Shown: positions 1 to 7,668, counted from the first letter of the stretch. The stretch is DNA of 9,763 nucleotides from an uncultured Planctomycetaceae bacterium (GCA_945957305.1 CAMFLN010000056.1:1-9763), one strand, 5' to 3'. Translations and numbers: made by a program. Notes: a model not told the origin generated them from the sequence alone.

Positions 1-383
1 TCGTCAAATAGCGGCTGCGCGGGATGATGCTTCGAGAATTTTTTGCGATTGGCGTAATCGGCATCGGCTTCCTGGATTTTGGCAGCATCGAAAAGAATGA
101 TTTCGGCCAATTCCTCAGTCGCGGGCGTGCAATAGATCGGCCCTCTGTAGCCATAACGCGTCAGCCGCGGCAAGTAGCCAATATGATCCAAATGCGCGTG
201 CGTCAGCACGATCGCCGCCAGGTCGTTGACGTCAAATGGCAAGGGGGCCCAGTTCTTGAGCCGCAGTTCCTTCAGGCCCTGGAACAAGCCGCAATCGATT
301 AGGATCTGCGTACCGTCTGCTTCGAGCAGATACTTCGATCCCGTGACCGTCTCGGCAGCGCCATGAAATGTTAAGCGTACCAT
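1..383 (-). CDS. MBL-fold metallo-hydrolase of the beta-CASP / RNA-processing type (N-terminal part)
   Basis: Only the first 127 codons are in the window; the gene continues past the left edge. The protein opens with a beta strand and GAAETVTGS loop ([20 protein letters not shown]), followed by [10 protein letters not shown] at about residues 27-36. The zinc-binding signature T-H-A-H-L-D-H lies at 61-67 (H62, H64, D66, H67), then GYLPRL and GPIYCTPAT. This order is typical of the YSH1/CPSF73-like metallo-beta-lactamases (COG1236), which cleave RNA at a two-zinc centre in the cytoplasm. The beta-CASP domain itself would lie outside the window, so RNase activity is inferred from the N-terminal pattern. 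The ATG at 383 fits the family's usual N-terminus. No clear Shine-Dalgarno site precedes it, and a TTG two codons upstream is a less likely start. The gene follows the prepilin peptidase-like gene on the same strand after 75 bases. Confidence 0.88.
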   Translation of the reverse strand, partial: MVRLTFHGAAETVTGSKYLLEADGTQILIDCGLFQGLKELRLKNWAPLPFDVNDLAAIVLTHAHLDHIGYLPRLTRYGYRGPIYCTPATEELAEIILFDAAKIQEADADYANRKKFSKHHPAQPLFD

Positions 384-458
384 TCGCAACCCGTGACAGA
401 GGCGAAAGCGATGTTGCTCCCAGTCTAACTTCCGTGCGGCCTCTCTGCTGCAAATCGC

Positions 459-1457
459 TTATCGAGATGTTGAGCCGGTTCCAGTCCGCTGCCAGCGCAA
501 CATCCCTCCGAGTGCCAGGCTGGCCAACAACAGGGGAATCGCCACAGGTAACACATTTCGGTAATCAGCCGGCGTAAGCCGCGCAACGGGGGGCAACCAC
601 TGCCAGACCACGATATAGCCAATCGCCAGGACCGCCGTGCAGAGAGCCATGCGTGGTCGCCTGTTTTGTCGCAATGCCAATTCGGACAGAAGCAGTAAGC
701 AGAGCAACAGAGTCGTGCCACTAGCTATGACAAGGCCGGCCCGCCAGCCGAGAAAAGCCCCGGTCGCGAGCCATGCCACCGCTCCCGGCTGCGCGGCAAG
801 CCCGGTCAATCCGCGTGGTTCGCGGAAACAACAGGCGAAGCAGCCGGCGAGCAAGGCGCCGCCGATGGCCCCCTCTGCGTGATCCAAAACATTTGCTGTC
901 CAGGCGTAACTGCTTGGATCAGTTGCCAGGTCCCAGGGAATGGTTGGCAGATTTTCGAGCGCAACAGGAAGCAATAGACCGAAAGCGAGTATCACCAGAA
1001 CAAACTTGCGCGGCACGCGTGCGTCGTCGATCTCGAACAAAGCCAGCACAATCAGGAATGACGCGAGGGCCGCATGATAAAGCCAGACAAAAACCAGGAA
1101 ATGGAGATCGGCGACAGAGCCGGACAGGGTGTTTTCATCCAGCGGCAATATCCAAGCCGGTAACAATTCACCCACAGCGATGCTTGCGAAAGCTGCGCCA
1201 GTCAAGAACTCGACGACTGGGTATCTCGGCGAAATCCGCGTGCTACAGGCGCGGCATCGTCCGCGCAAGGCAAGCCAACCGAGCACGGGGATGTTATCAC
1301 GGTAACGAATCGGTGATTTGCATCGCGGGCAATGCGACGCGGGATACGAAAGGCTCATGCCCAGCGGCAGTCGCCATGCCACGACGTTGAGAAAACTGCC
1401 CACGCTCGCTCCCAGGGCGAAACACCAGAGAAGCACGGCGATTTCGAAACCCGTCAT
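459..1457 (-). CDS. Type IV prepilin peptidase-like membrane protein (A24 family), catalytic aspartates apparently replaced
   Basis: Family members cleave the leader of type IV pilins or type II secretion pseudopilins at the inner membrane and N-methylate the new end. Numbering here is from a TTG at 1481; I prefer the ATG eight codons later at 1457 (332 aa), which has GGGA six bases upstream, while the TTG has no ribosome site. The first membrane helix ends in [12 protein letters not shown] (28-39), the family hallmark. The cytoplasmic zinc site is complete: C51-P-R-C54 and C76-R-A-C79, followed by ISPRYPVVE. Several hydrophobic helices follow. The first aspartate motif reads FEIDDARVP (149-157): the position seven before the proline is E150, with D152 and D153 nearby. 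The GxGD motif before GAFLGW (241-246) reads [10 protein letters not shown], so the second aspartate aligns with G233. Fold membership is clear; peptidase activity is doubtful. The gene follows the UbiD gene after 110 bases on the same strand. Confidence 0.85.
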   Translation of the reverse strand: MTGFEIAVLLWCFALGASVGSFLNVVAWRLPLGMSLSYPASHCPRCKSPIRYRDNIPVLGWLALRGRCRACSTRISPRYPVVEFLTGAAFASIAVGELLPAWILPLDENTLSGSVADLHFLVFVWLYHAALASFLIVLALFEIDDARVPRKFVLVILAFGLLLPVALENLPTIPWDLATDPSSYAWTANVLDHAEGAIGGALLAGCFACCFREPRGLTGLAAQPGAVAWLATGAFLGWRAGLVIASGTTLLLCLLLLSELALRQNRRPRMALCTAVLAIGYIVVWQWLPPVARLTPADYRNVLPVAIPLLLASLALGGMLRWQRTGTGSTSR

Positions 1458-1567
1458 GACCAATCCCGGACTAGAGACCAACCGCTAATGCCGAGGGGGC
1501 ACTCCAGGCCGCTCGGCGTGCAACAAAACTCCGAGTGATGCCGCGTGCGCCAGACAATGCCACGCGT

Positions 1568-3403
1568 TTAAATGATACCGTGCAGCGGGCCACCGCGCGC
1601 CCCCAGGCGATCGACACGGCGCGTGACGTCAGGGTCTTCGACCAGCGGCGGTGCATGGTGTGGCTTGGCACGCGCGTCAATTACCAGGGCTCCGCGGCAC
1701 CCCCAGTGTTTATCCTCGATCGAGGATTCGATGCCGTGAATGTCCGCCGCCGGATTCGAACGCGTAAAGGTCACCCAGAGGAAATTATGCAACGATCGAG
1801 CGGCAAACTCGCTGTCGTCGACCAGCACGACCAACGGAAAGCGGTTGATGTCGTCCGTCGCGCGGTACTCGGCGCAAAACGAACTAGCGGCCCGGTCTGC
1901 TGCACCCGTATGCCGTGGACCACGAACCACGAGTACCCCAGGCAGCGCCAAACGCGGAGCGGTGAACCCGTCGGGCAAGCGTAATTCGCTCGGTAAGGTG
2001 GGCGGCAATTCGCGCACCGGCGGACCTGCGGCGGCGATCACGACCTTCGAGCCTTCGTTCAGGCCGGAACCGGAATAATCGAGCGTGTCGATCGTGGTAC
2101 GCGTTTGAAAATGCAGGTCGCGCCGCCAGTCGACGCGCGCAAGCAAGTGTGTCAGGTAATGCGGAATGTCGTGGATTTCGAGCGCGGGATCGTCATCTCC
2201 CGAAACAATCAGCAGATACTTGGCCAGTGACATCTGCCCCTGCCCTAGCAGTGCATTGGCTTGCGTCAGCAATTCTTGAGGTTGCCGCTGCCGCGCATAG
2301 GGCACATACCGTTCGCTGCCAATCGCCAGGAGCAGCGGATGCACTCCGGCCGCATCGACGGCGTGCACGGCGCGCACCCCTGGCACCAGAGTCGGCACGA
2401 CCGGTCCGGTCAATTCGTGAATGAATTGGCCAAAGGTCGTATCCTCTTGCGGCGGCCGGCCGACGGCCGTAAACGGCCATATTGCGCCCGCGCGGTGATA
2501 GACCGCTTCAACACGCAGCACCGGGAAGTCATGCGCCAGCGAATAATAACCCAAGTGATCGCCGAAAGGCCCCTCGGGCAAGAGCCGATCGGGCTCAATG
2601 TAACCTGAAATGCAGAAGTCCGCTTCGGCGACGATCGGCAGTGCCGCTTTATGGGGCCGCACCAGCCCAACGCGCCGCCCGGCGAGCGCTCCGGCAAAGG
2701 TTAGCTCCGGCATCCCCTCGGGCAGCGGCATCACAGCGGCCACTGCCAAGGCCGGCGATCCGCCTACCAGGATGTTAACTTTTAGCGGTTCACCACGGCG
2801 CAGGGCCGCCGCGTGATGCACGCCGATACCACGATGGATCTGGTAGTGCATGCCGACTTCGTCGTTCGCGGCGTACTGGTTACCCGCCAATTGCACCCGG
2901 TACATGCCAAGGTTCGAATGACGCCAACCGGGAGCCTCGGGATCTTCGGTGTAAACCTGGGGCAACGTCACAAAGGGTCCGCCGTCAGCGGGCCAGCTGG
3001 TGAGCTGTGGTAGTTGATCGACCGTTGTGCGATGCGCGAGAATTGCGCCGCGGCGCACATACTTGGGAAGCATGTGTAGCCCGGTCCGCGCCACCGAAAA
3101 GTACCGCCAGGGGCGCCGGGCTGCGCGCTGGGGATCGACTTTCAGCTCGACCAGTCGCGAGACTGCGGACAATGTGTCGCGAAACATGTAACGCAGCCGA
3201 TCAAGCGAACCAAACAGGTTGCTGACCATCGGAAATCGCGTGCCGCGCACACGCGCGTAGTAGATCGCGGGGCCTTGTGCCGCGTAAACCCGACGCTGGA
3301 TTTCGGCCGCTTCGAGGTACGGATCGATTTCTTCCTCAAGGCGTACCAATTGCCCGGCTCGTTCCAGATCCGCAATGCATTCGGCAAGCGTGCGATAGCC
3401 CAT
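1568..3403 (-). CDS. UbiD-family prenylated-FMN decarboxylase, long form (611 aa)
   Basis: UbiD enzymes remove carboxyl groups from aromatic or unsaturated acids using prenylated FMN made by UbiX. The prFMN/metal motif N-L-G-M-Y-R-V-Q is at 164-171 (N164, R169). H190 in HYQIHRG and E233 in MPELTFAG fit the other metal ligands, and E277-GPFG-D282-H283 fits the catalytic acid pair. Spacings N164-R169, E233-E277 and E277-D282 match those I recall for fungal Fdc1. The C-terminal block IESSIEDKHWGCRGALVIDARAK (558-580) is also characteristic. At 611 residues it is about 110 longer than E. coli UbiD and resembles the longer forms of Bacteroidetes and Planctomycetes. A role in menaquinone or ubiquinone-type synthesis is possible, but the substrate cannot be told from the sequence, and no UbiX or quinone gene lies nearby. 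The ATG at 3403 gives the standard UbiD N-terminus (YRTLAECIADLERAGQL) but has no Shine-Dalgarno site. It is transcribed divergently from the DinB-like gene. Confidence 0.93.
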   Translation of the reverse strand: MGYRTLAECIADLERAGQLVRLEEEIDPYLEAAEIQRRVYAAQGPAIYYARVRGTRFPMVSNLFGSLDRLRYMFRDTLSAVSRLVELKVDPQRAARRPWRYFSVARTGLHMLPKYVRRGAILAHRTTVDQLPQLTSWPADGGPFVTLPQVYTEDPEAPGWRHSNLGMYRVQLAGNQYAANDEVGMHYQIHRGIGVHHAAALRRGEPLKVNILVGGSPALAVAAVMPLPEGMPELTFAGALAGRRVGLVRPHKAALPIVAEADFCISGYIEPDRLLPEGPFGDHLGYYSLAHDFPVLRVEAVYHRAGAIWPFTAVGRPPQEDTTFGQFIHELTGPVVPTLVPGVRAVHAVDAAGVHPLLLAIGSERYVPYARQRQPQELLTQANALLGQGQMSLAKYLLIVSGDDDPALEIHDIPHYLTHLLARVDWRRDLHFQTRTTIDTLDYSGSGLNEGSKVVIAAAGPPVRELPPTLPSELRLPDGFTAPRLALPGVLVVRGPRHTGAADRAASSFCAEYRATDDINRFPLVVLVDDSEFAARSLHNFLWVTFTRSNPAADIHGIESSIEDKHWGCRGALVIDARAKPHHAPPLVEDPDVTRRVDRLGARGGPLHGII

Positions 3404-3409
3404 AGAGGG

Positions 3410-3415
3410 ATGATA
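3410..3415 (-). promoter_or_regulatory. Candidate -10 element for the UbiD gene, possible leaderless start
   Basis: On the minus strand TATCAT (5 of 6 to the bacterial -10 consensus) ends six bases before the UbiD ATG. Transcription from it would begin at or next to the start codon, which would agree with the absence of a Shine-Dalgarno site. No convincing -35 hexamer lies 16-18 bases upstream, so this could be chance. Confidence 0.22.
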
Positions 3416-3425
3416 GTCGCGACGA

Positions 3426-3443
3426 CCCCTGCGGCGACAGGGG
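3426..3443. other. Perfect 6-bp inverted repeat in the divergent promoter region
   Basis: CCCCTG at 3426-3431 pairs with CAGGGG at 3438-3443 around a 6-base loop (CGGCGA). It lies in the 124-base gap between the divergent UbiD and DinB-like genes, where an operator or an RNA hairpin could act on either. There is no T-tract beside it, so it is not a classical terminator. A GC-rich genome produces such stems by chance fairly often. Confidence 0.3.
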
Positions 3444-3479
3444 GCTGTGGCGATTCAGGTCGAGCCGGCGGCAAGCGGG

Positions 3480-3485
3480 TAGAAT
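3480..3485 (+). promoter_or_regulatory. Candidate -10 element for the DinB-like gene
   Basis: TAGAAT matches the bacterial -10 consensus at 5 of 6 positions and sits 42 bases before the DinB-like ATG, predicting a leader of roughly 36 bases that contains the ribosome site. No good -35 hexamer is seen at normal spacing (TTCAGG at 3454-3459 is 20 bases away), so the call rests on the -10 alone. Confidence 0.28.
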
Positions 3486-3513
3486 TCCCAATTGTTTTCG
3501 ATCAGCGCAACTT

Positions 3514-3520
3514 GGAGGGG
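3514..3520 (+). promoter_or_regulatory. Shine-Dalgarno site of the DinB-like gene
   Basis: GGAGGGG lies seven bases before the ATG at 3528, which is optimal spacing. It decides the start: the frame is open back to a TTG at 3492, but that codon has no ribosome site and adds 12 unconserved residues. It is the only strong ribosome site I see in the window. Confidence 0.8.
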
Positions 3521-3527
3521 TCTCAAC

Positions 3528-4058
3528 ATGGCAGCGGTTTCTCTTGGGCGTCCCACGGCAGAAGAGTACGGCGGTCCCTTTGCCGGCTACGTCGAGCGGG
3601 TGCCGGAAGAGCGGATCATGGATCAACTCACGCAGCAACTCGACGAAACAGTCGGGCTGCTGCGACCGCTCGACGAAGCGACGGCCAACACGGCGCATGC
3701 CCCGTACACTTGGACTATCAAAGAGGTCATCGGACACCTGACCGATTGCGAGCGGGTTTTCGCCTATCGAGCTTTGCGTGCGGCGCGCGGCGATACGACT
3801 CCACTCGCCGGTTTTGATGAAAATGAATACGCCCGGCATGCCACCTTCACCTCATTTCCCCATGCTGGGTTGGTGGACGAGTTCCAGCACGTGCGGCAAG
3901 CGACGATCGACCTGTTTCGCCACTTGGACGACGCGGCCTGGCTGCGCCGCGTCACCGCCACCGGGGCCACGTTGAGCGTCCGCGCCTGGGCCTACGTGAT
4001 CGTCGGCCACACCCGCCATCACCTGGAGATATTGAAGCGACGGCTGGGGCAGCGGTAG
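3528..4058 (+). CDS. DinB/YfiT-like four-helix metal-binding protein
   Basis: A 176-residue soluble protein of the DinB_2 type. The three expected metal-binding histidines are present: H70 in the helix TIKEVIGHLTDCERVFAYRAL, and H161 and H165 in the late helix VGHTRHHLEILKRRL (H-x3-H). The central LAGFDENEYA (93-102) is also common in this group. Length and helix order fit the full family, with no signal peptide or membrane segment, so it is probably cytoplasmic. Relatives include thiol-dependent transferases (bacillithiol or mycothiol S-transferases, maleylpyruvate isomerase-like enzymes) and many uncharacterised stress proteins; the substrate cannot be assigned. The start is fixed by the strong GGAGGGG ribosome site. 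It is the only plus-strand gene, diverging from UbiD and converging on the PPC protein gene, so it is probably transcribed alone. Confidence 0.9.
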   Translation: MAAVSLGRPTAEEYGGPFAGYVERVPEERIMDQLTQQLDETVGLLRPLDEATANTAHAPYTWTIKEVIGHLTDCERVFAYRALRAARGDTTPLAGFDENEYARHATFTSFPHAGLVDEFQHVRQATIDLFRHLDDAAWLRRVTATGATLSVRAWAYVIVGHTRHHLEILKRRLGQR

Positions 4059-4060
4059 CC

Positions 4061-4076
4061 AGTAGTCAGCGATCAG
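4061..4076. repeat. Short imperfect repeat AGTAGTCAG-CGATCAG
   Basis: Just after the DinB-like stop codon, AGTAGTCAG is followed directly by CGATCAG, two related 'gTCAG/aTCAG' units. From memory, strings of this kind occur as dispersed intergenic sequence in some bacterial genomes. With only two degenerate units here, membership of such a family is an inference. Confidence 0.3.
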
Positions 4077-4101
4077 ACGGCAGGAGGCTGAATGCGCGTG
4101 C

Positions 4102-4120
4102 GGACGTTTCACGTGCGTCC
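4102..4120. terminator. Weak hairpin between convergent genes
   Basis: GGACG at 4102-4106 pairs with CGTCC at 4116-4120 around a 9-base loop that contains CACGTG. It is placed where both converging transcripts (DinB-like and PPC protein) should end. The stem is only five base pairs and no T-tract follows on either strand, so a terminator role is tentative. Confidence 0.2.
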
Positions 4121-4122
4121 AT

Positions 4123-4150
4123 CATCATTCTGCATTCATCATTCTGCATT
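4123..4150. repeat. Two exact tandem copies of a 14-bp unit
   Basis: CATCATTCTGCATT occurs twice without interruption (4123-4136 and 4137-4150); on the minus strand it reads AATGCAGAATGATG. It ends six bases before the PPC gene stop codon, inside the convergent gap. The copies are identical and AT-richer than the surroundings. It may be a fragment of a dispersed intergenic repeat or a recent slippage duplication. Confidence 0.85.
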
Positions 4151-4155
4151 TCCCC

Positions 4156-7100
4156 TCACTCCGCCGTCAGATCAAAGTCGCGCGGCGTGCGGCCGAGGTA
4201 AATGTGGTCGAACAGGGCAAATTCGCCGTCAACCGGCGCCAAGGCAAGGCCCGTCAGTGTGAAGTCGCCGAAGTCGGCGTACAGGTCGCGCGTGACGACG
4301 ACCCAATCGCTAGGCAGGTTGCCGTCGATCCGCATCGCGCCGCCGAAGGTGTCGCCCGGCGCTGGTCCGGTGTCGTAGCGGAACTTGAGAGGATTGGTCG
4401 AAGGGACAGGTCCCCACTGGCCGTCGTGATTCAACTGTACGCAGATGCGTTGCCCCCCCTGCTTTTTCCAGGCGAATTGCAGGTACCGATACTCACCGGG
4501 TCCTGGATTCTGGCGGATTTTGATGCCCAGGCCGGGGAGCGCCGCGTTGTACTTTTGCTCGGGCGTGATCTTCACGCTGGCCGAACCTGACAGTTTGTCG
4601 TTGCTCGCCAATTCGGCAGTGCCGGAACCTTGATTCAAGTTGGCGACGAATTCCGGCTGGTCCTCGAAGATGGCGAGCGGCTGCTCGGCCGGGAGCGCGG
4701 CGGGACAGTCTTTGAAATCGTCTGCGCTGCGCGCCAAATACATGTGATCAATCAGCATCGCCGTGCCGTCGCCTGGGGAGAAGGCAAAGCCATCCAACTC
4801 GAAAGCTCCAAAGTCGGCGAACAAGTCACGTGTCACCACCGTCCAGCCGTACGGCAAGCGCGGGCTGACCTTGATCGCTTCGGCCGAAAACGTGTTGCCT
4901 GCCGGCCCTGCCTCGTAACGATAGCCGGGCGTGCCTTGGCCACGCGCGGGTCCCCATTTGCCATTGGCGTTGAGCTGTAGCAAAACAGAGCCGCCGCCGA
5001 TTTTTTTCCAGGCATAACGCAAGTAGCGATACTCACCCGGCCCTGGCTTCTCGGCGATCTTCACCCCCAGGCCTGGCAACTTGGCGCGGAACTTTTGATC
5101 CGGAGTGACGCGCAACGCCGCGGGGCCTGAGTAGCGATCCGTCGATTCGACGCTGGCCGCTCCGCCCCCTTCGTTCAGTAGCGACACGAAATGCGCTTCA
5201 TCCTCGAAGATCCGATAAAGCGCTGGCGGCGGTCCCCCCGGCACAATCGTGACAGCGACGGGCAGTTGGTTCGATCGCACCGCGGCCCCCTCGGGACGCG
5301 CGATCGCCACGACCGAGACATTCGCCAGTTCGCCGGCAGGGCTGTTGAAGGGAAACGACACAGGCAGCGAAAACTCGCTGGCGCCGACCGGCACATCGAC
5401 CGTGGGCGCCAGGTATTCGCCCGGCAATCCTTCGAGCGTAACGGTCACCGGGTGCTGGAAATCACCGAGCCGCTCGATCTTGCCTGTCAGGCTTCCCGTT
5501 TCTCCACTTCCGGCTTTGGCCTCGACCTTCGCGGCGCCACTGAGCGCCAGCCGCAGCGGCTGAATGGTCGTCAAACGGCGCGCGGGAGTGATGGCCGTGG
5601 CAACGACATTCTTGCCGTCCGCCGACAAAAGTTCGGCGCGGACGGCCAGATCGTGCGGAATATTCGGCAAATCGGCTGGAATAAGTATCGTGGCCGTGAT
5701 CTCGGTCTGGTCCGCAGCGATGGTCGGTGTGCCATCCAAACGCAACGTACGGTCGACGTCGTCAACTTGTTGTTTCTGGTTGTTCTTGGTGATCTCTTTC
5801 TTCGGCGCGATTTGACTGGTCACAAGCGCCAACCGCACGGCGCCGCCGGCCAACGGTGCCCGGCCAATTTTGACTTTCGCCGGCAGGCGGCTCCCCAGCG
5901 GCAGCTGTGTCGCCGCAGAGTCCGCGTCCCAGGCGACGGACAAAGGACGCGCGCCGGTTACCGCGACCGCCAGTTCTTCACGCAGCCAAGGCTCGCCCTT
6001 GGTTTCGCGCTCGGGCGATAACGCGGCGCGTGTGATCGGCAGGTTCGGATCAGTGCTTGCGCCCGAAACGTGTGCAATCGCATAACCGGCGTTGCCGCTG
6101 GCTGCGAGTGAGACAAGTGCGTCGGTCGCACCGGCGGGAATCTCGTCATTGGCAATCGTGACCCCGGCCGGCAGCTCGCTGAAAGCGAGCTTTATTGGTC
6201 CGCCGTAGCCGCTGCGGTCGGCGCGCACGCGAACGATCTCCGTTCCCCCCAGCGGAACCTGCTCGCGATCGCTGAACACCTGCAGGCGGAAATCGGGGCG
6301 GTCCTGCGGAGCGATCGTCAAGCGGTAGGCGAAGTCTGCACCTCCGCGCCCGAGTAAGTCCTTCACGGTCACAACGAGCTTGTGTAGACCGTCGGGTACT
6401 TTGTAATCATAGGTGGGATCTGTGGTGTTGGGGCCGTCATCCGCCGTCGCCAGTTGTTCGCCCGACTCTTTGGCCAGTTGCAATACACCGTCCAGCGGGG
6501 CGCCGGCCCGGGCGGCCAGCAATTCGAAGCGCAGCGTCTGACCGGGCGTGACGTTTACCAGGTAGCGATCTTCTTCGCCGGCCACGCGCAAGCGGCCGTT
6601 GACCGCGACCGGCACGGTGACCGATTGCAAGTTGGGTCCAGGGCTCTGTTCCAACACGTCGGGCAGGTCACCGACCAGAATTCCGGGACGCGCTCCCGAC
6701 AGCTGCAAGCCGACGGGCCAGGCAACCGGCACCGAGTTCGCGGTTGCGGCCAGCTCATTGCTGACCATTTGGCCGGCCGCGAGATTGGTCCCGATCAGCT
6801 CAAACAGCCCTGTGGTTCCGCGCCGTGCCCCGAGCGGGAACACCAGGTCGGCATAGTGGAAGTCGCCAATCTTCAGGCGAAACGCGCCCGGGTTCTCGCC
6901 ACGGTAGAGCGCATCGTGTAGTTCGATGGTGTAACGACCAGCGCTGGGCAATGTTGCGACAATCCGCGCGTCGCCACCGATCGTTGTATTCATCTGGGCC
7001 CAGGCGATTTGCCCTCCTTGCGCGTTGAAAAGGTGTAATACAGGATTCAACCGGCTGCCCAACCGCCGGCCTTCCACTTCGATCACCACCCGCTGCCCCC

Positions 7101-7554
7101 CCTGGCCGTCGAACGTCGTTCGCAAAATCGTCGCGCCCGAGATCGTGCCAGCGAGCGAAACAGGCAGGGCTCCGACTTCTGTGGCGAAGGGACGCTCGGG
7201 CAGGTGATCAACGCCCACCAGGACCGCGTTCGAAATGCCGTGACCACTGGCGACGCGCAGCGGATAAATACCGGGCACGACCATGCCGTCCAGTGTGACG
7301 GCCAGTTCGATGCGGTTCGTGTTCGGCGCGGCTTTGACCTCCTGCGAGGCAATCGGGACTGGCAGTACGACACGCGTGTCCGCGGGCAAGTCATTGCCAT
7401 CAATCGCGATTGTCGTCGTAGAACCGGTTTGCAAACCACGCACGGAAATCTGTGTGATCGTGGGCACCGCCGAGGCGACCGTCGCCGACAGGCAGCATGT
7501 TGCCGCGGTCAAAAGAAGAGTGCGCGCCCAATGCCTATCAAGAAACGGCTTCAT
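4156..7554 (-). CDS. Large exported multi-domain protein with PPC domains and twin C-terminal modules
   Basis: I recognise the domain style but not a specific function. The ATG at 7554 (1132 aa) begins a clear signal peptide: MKPFLDRHWAR, then a hydrophobic stretch ending VASA, with cleavage likely after residue 29. The frame stays open to an ATG at 7737, but that extension would bury the signal peptide and is rejected. Approximate domains: IPT/TIG-like fold 30-117; first PPC-like domain 144-231 (RVVIEVEGRRLG…AGRYTIELHD); second PPC domain 309-415 (DRYLVNVTPGQTLRFELLA…); Ig-like segment 419-504; further beta-rich segments to about 772, with a K/N/Q-rich insert near 587-599; and two homologous modules at 780-950 and 960-1132. 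No catalytic triad or heme motif is visible. Adhesive, matrix or substrate-binding roles outside the cytoplasm are inferred. No Shine-Dalgarno site is seen. It lies 271 bases downstream of the TPR protein gene on the same strand. Confidence 0.85.
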   Translation of the reverse strand: MKPFLDRHWARTLLLTAATCCLSATVASAVPTITQISVRGLQTGSTTTIAIDGNDLPADTRVVLPVPIASQEVKAAPNTNRIELAVTLDGMVVPGIYPLRVASGHGISNAVLVGVDHLPERPFATEVGALPVSLAGTISGATILRTTFDGQGGQRVVIEVEGRRLGSRLNPVLHLFNAQGGQIAWAQMNTTIGGDARIVATLPSAGRYTIELHDALYRGENPGAFRLKIGDFHYADLVFPLGARRGTTGLFELIGTNLAAGQMVSNELAATANSVPVAWPVGLQLSGARPGILVGDLPDVLEQSPGPNLQSVTVPVAVNGRLRVAGEEDRYLVNVTPGQTLRFELLAARAGAPLDGVLQLAKESGEQLATADDGPNTTDPTYDYKVPDGLHKLVVTVKDLLGRGGADFAYRLTIAPQDRPDFRLQVFSDREQVPLGGTEIVRVRADRSGYGGPIKLAFSELPAGVTIANDEIPAGATDALVSLAASGNAGYAIAHVSGASTDPNLPITRAALSPERETKGEPWLREELAVAVTGARPLSVAWDADSAATQLPLGSRLPAKVKIGRAPLAGGAVRLALVTSQIAPKKEITKNNQKQQVDDVDRTLRLDGTPTIAADQTEITATILIPADLPNIPHDLAVRAELLSADGKNVVATAITPARRLTTIQPLRLALSGAAKVEAKAGSGETGSLTGKIERLGDFQHPVTVTLEGLPGEYLAPTVDVPVGASEFSLPVSFPFNSPAGELANVSVVAIARPEGAAVRSNQLPVAVTIVPGGPPPALYRIFEDEAHFVSLLNEGGGAASVESTDRYSGPAALRVTPDQKFRAKLPGLGVKIAEKPGPGEYRYLRYAWKKIGGGSVLLQLNANGKWGPARGQGTPGYRYEAGPAGNTFSAEAIKVSPRLPYGWTVVTRDLFADFGAFELDGFAFSPGDGTAMLIDHMYLARSADDFKDCPAALPAEQPLAIFEDQPEFVANLNQGSGTAELASNDKLSGSASVKITPEQKYNAALPGLGIKIRQNPGPGEYRYLQFAWKKQGGQRICVQLNHDGQWGPVPSTNPLKFRYDTGPAPGDTFGGAMRIDGNLPSDWVVVTRDLYADFGDFTLTGLALAPVDGEFALFDHIYLGRTPRDFDLTAE
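4159..4677 (-). repeat. C-terminal module copy 2 of the PPC protein
   Basis: Encodes protein residues 960-1132, from LAIFEDQPEF to the C-terminus. Signature blocks are LPGLGIKI, PGPGEYRYL, AWKK, QLN-x2-G-x-WGP, VVTRDLYADFG and DHIYLGR. By eye about half of the aligned residues match copy 1, with one-residue gaps only. The dense aromatic and Asp/Gly content suggests a beta-sandwich, carbohydrate-binding-like fold, which is an inference. Confidence 0.85.
4705..5217 (-). repeat. C-terminal module copy 1 of the PPC protein
   Basis: Encodes protein residues 780-950, beginning YRIFEDEAHF and containing LPGLGVKI, PGPGEYRYLRYAWKK, QLN-x2-G-x-WGP, VVTRDLFADFG and DHMYLAR. It is offset from copy 2 by 180 codons, joined by a short linker (CPAALPAEQP). 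The copies are well diverged, so the duplication is old. Confidence 0.85.
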
Positions 7555-7668
7555 GACGAGGTACCGCCCAGGGAGGAAGCAGCGGCGCGCCGGGAAAGTC
7601 CGAAGGCGCGCTGCGGAGGGAAATCCTTCGTGCTGACGTCCGCCGACAGGCACGAAATTGCGCTGTCT

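Noticed and set aside
773..1390. 205-codon plus-strand open frame opposite the prepilin peptidase-like gene
   Set aside because: Arg-rich, no domain, no ribosome site; the minus-strand frame has clear family motifs.
1490..1517. GCCGAG / CTCGGC inverted repeat between the UbiD and prepilin peptidase-like genes
   Set aside because: The loop is 16 bases, no T-tract follows, and it lies between genes that may be co-transcribed, so I do not call it a terminator.
3492..3527. Earlier TTG start for the DinB-like protein
   Set aside because: No ribosome site precedes it, and the strong GGAGGGG lies inside this stretch, seven bases before the ATG at 3528.
5191..6021. 276-codon plus-strand open frame opposite the PPC gene
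   Set aside because: Composition typical of an antisense shadow (Arg, Gln, Asp rich) with no recognisable motif, while the minus-strand reading is a coherent domain series.
4453..7102. Two runs of seven C (4453-4459 and 7096-7102) in the PPC gene, considered as phase-variation tracts
   Set aside because: Both encode the local sequence Q-G-G-Q-R with ordinary Gly codons in a GC-rich genome; seven bases is short for switching and both are in frame.
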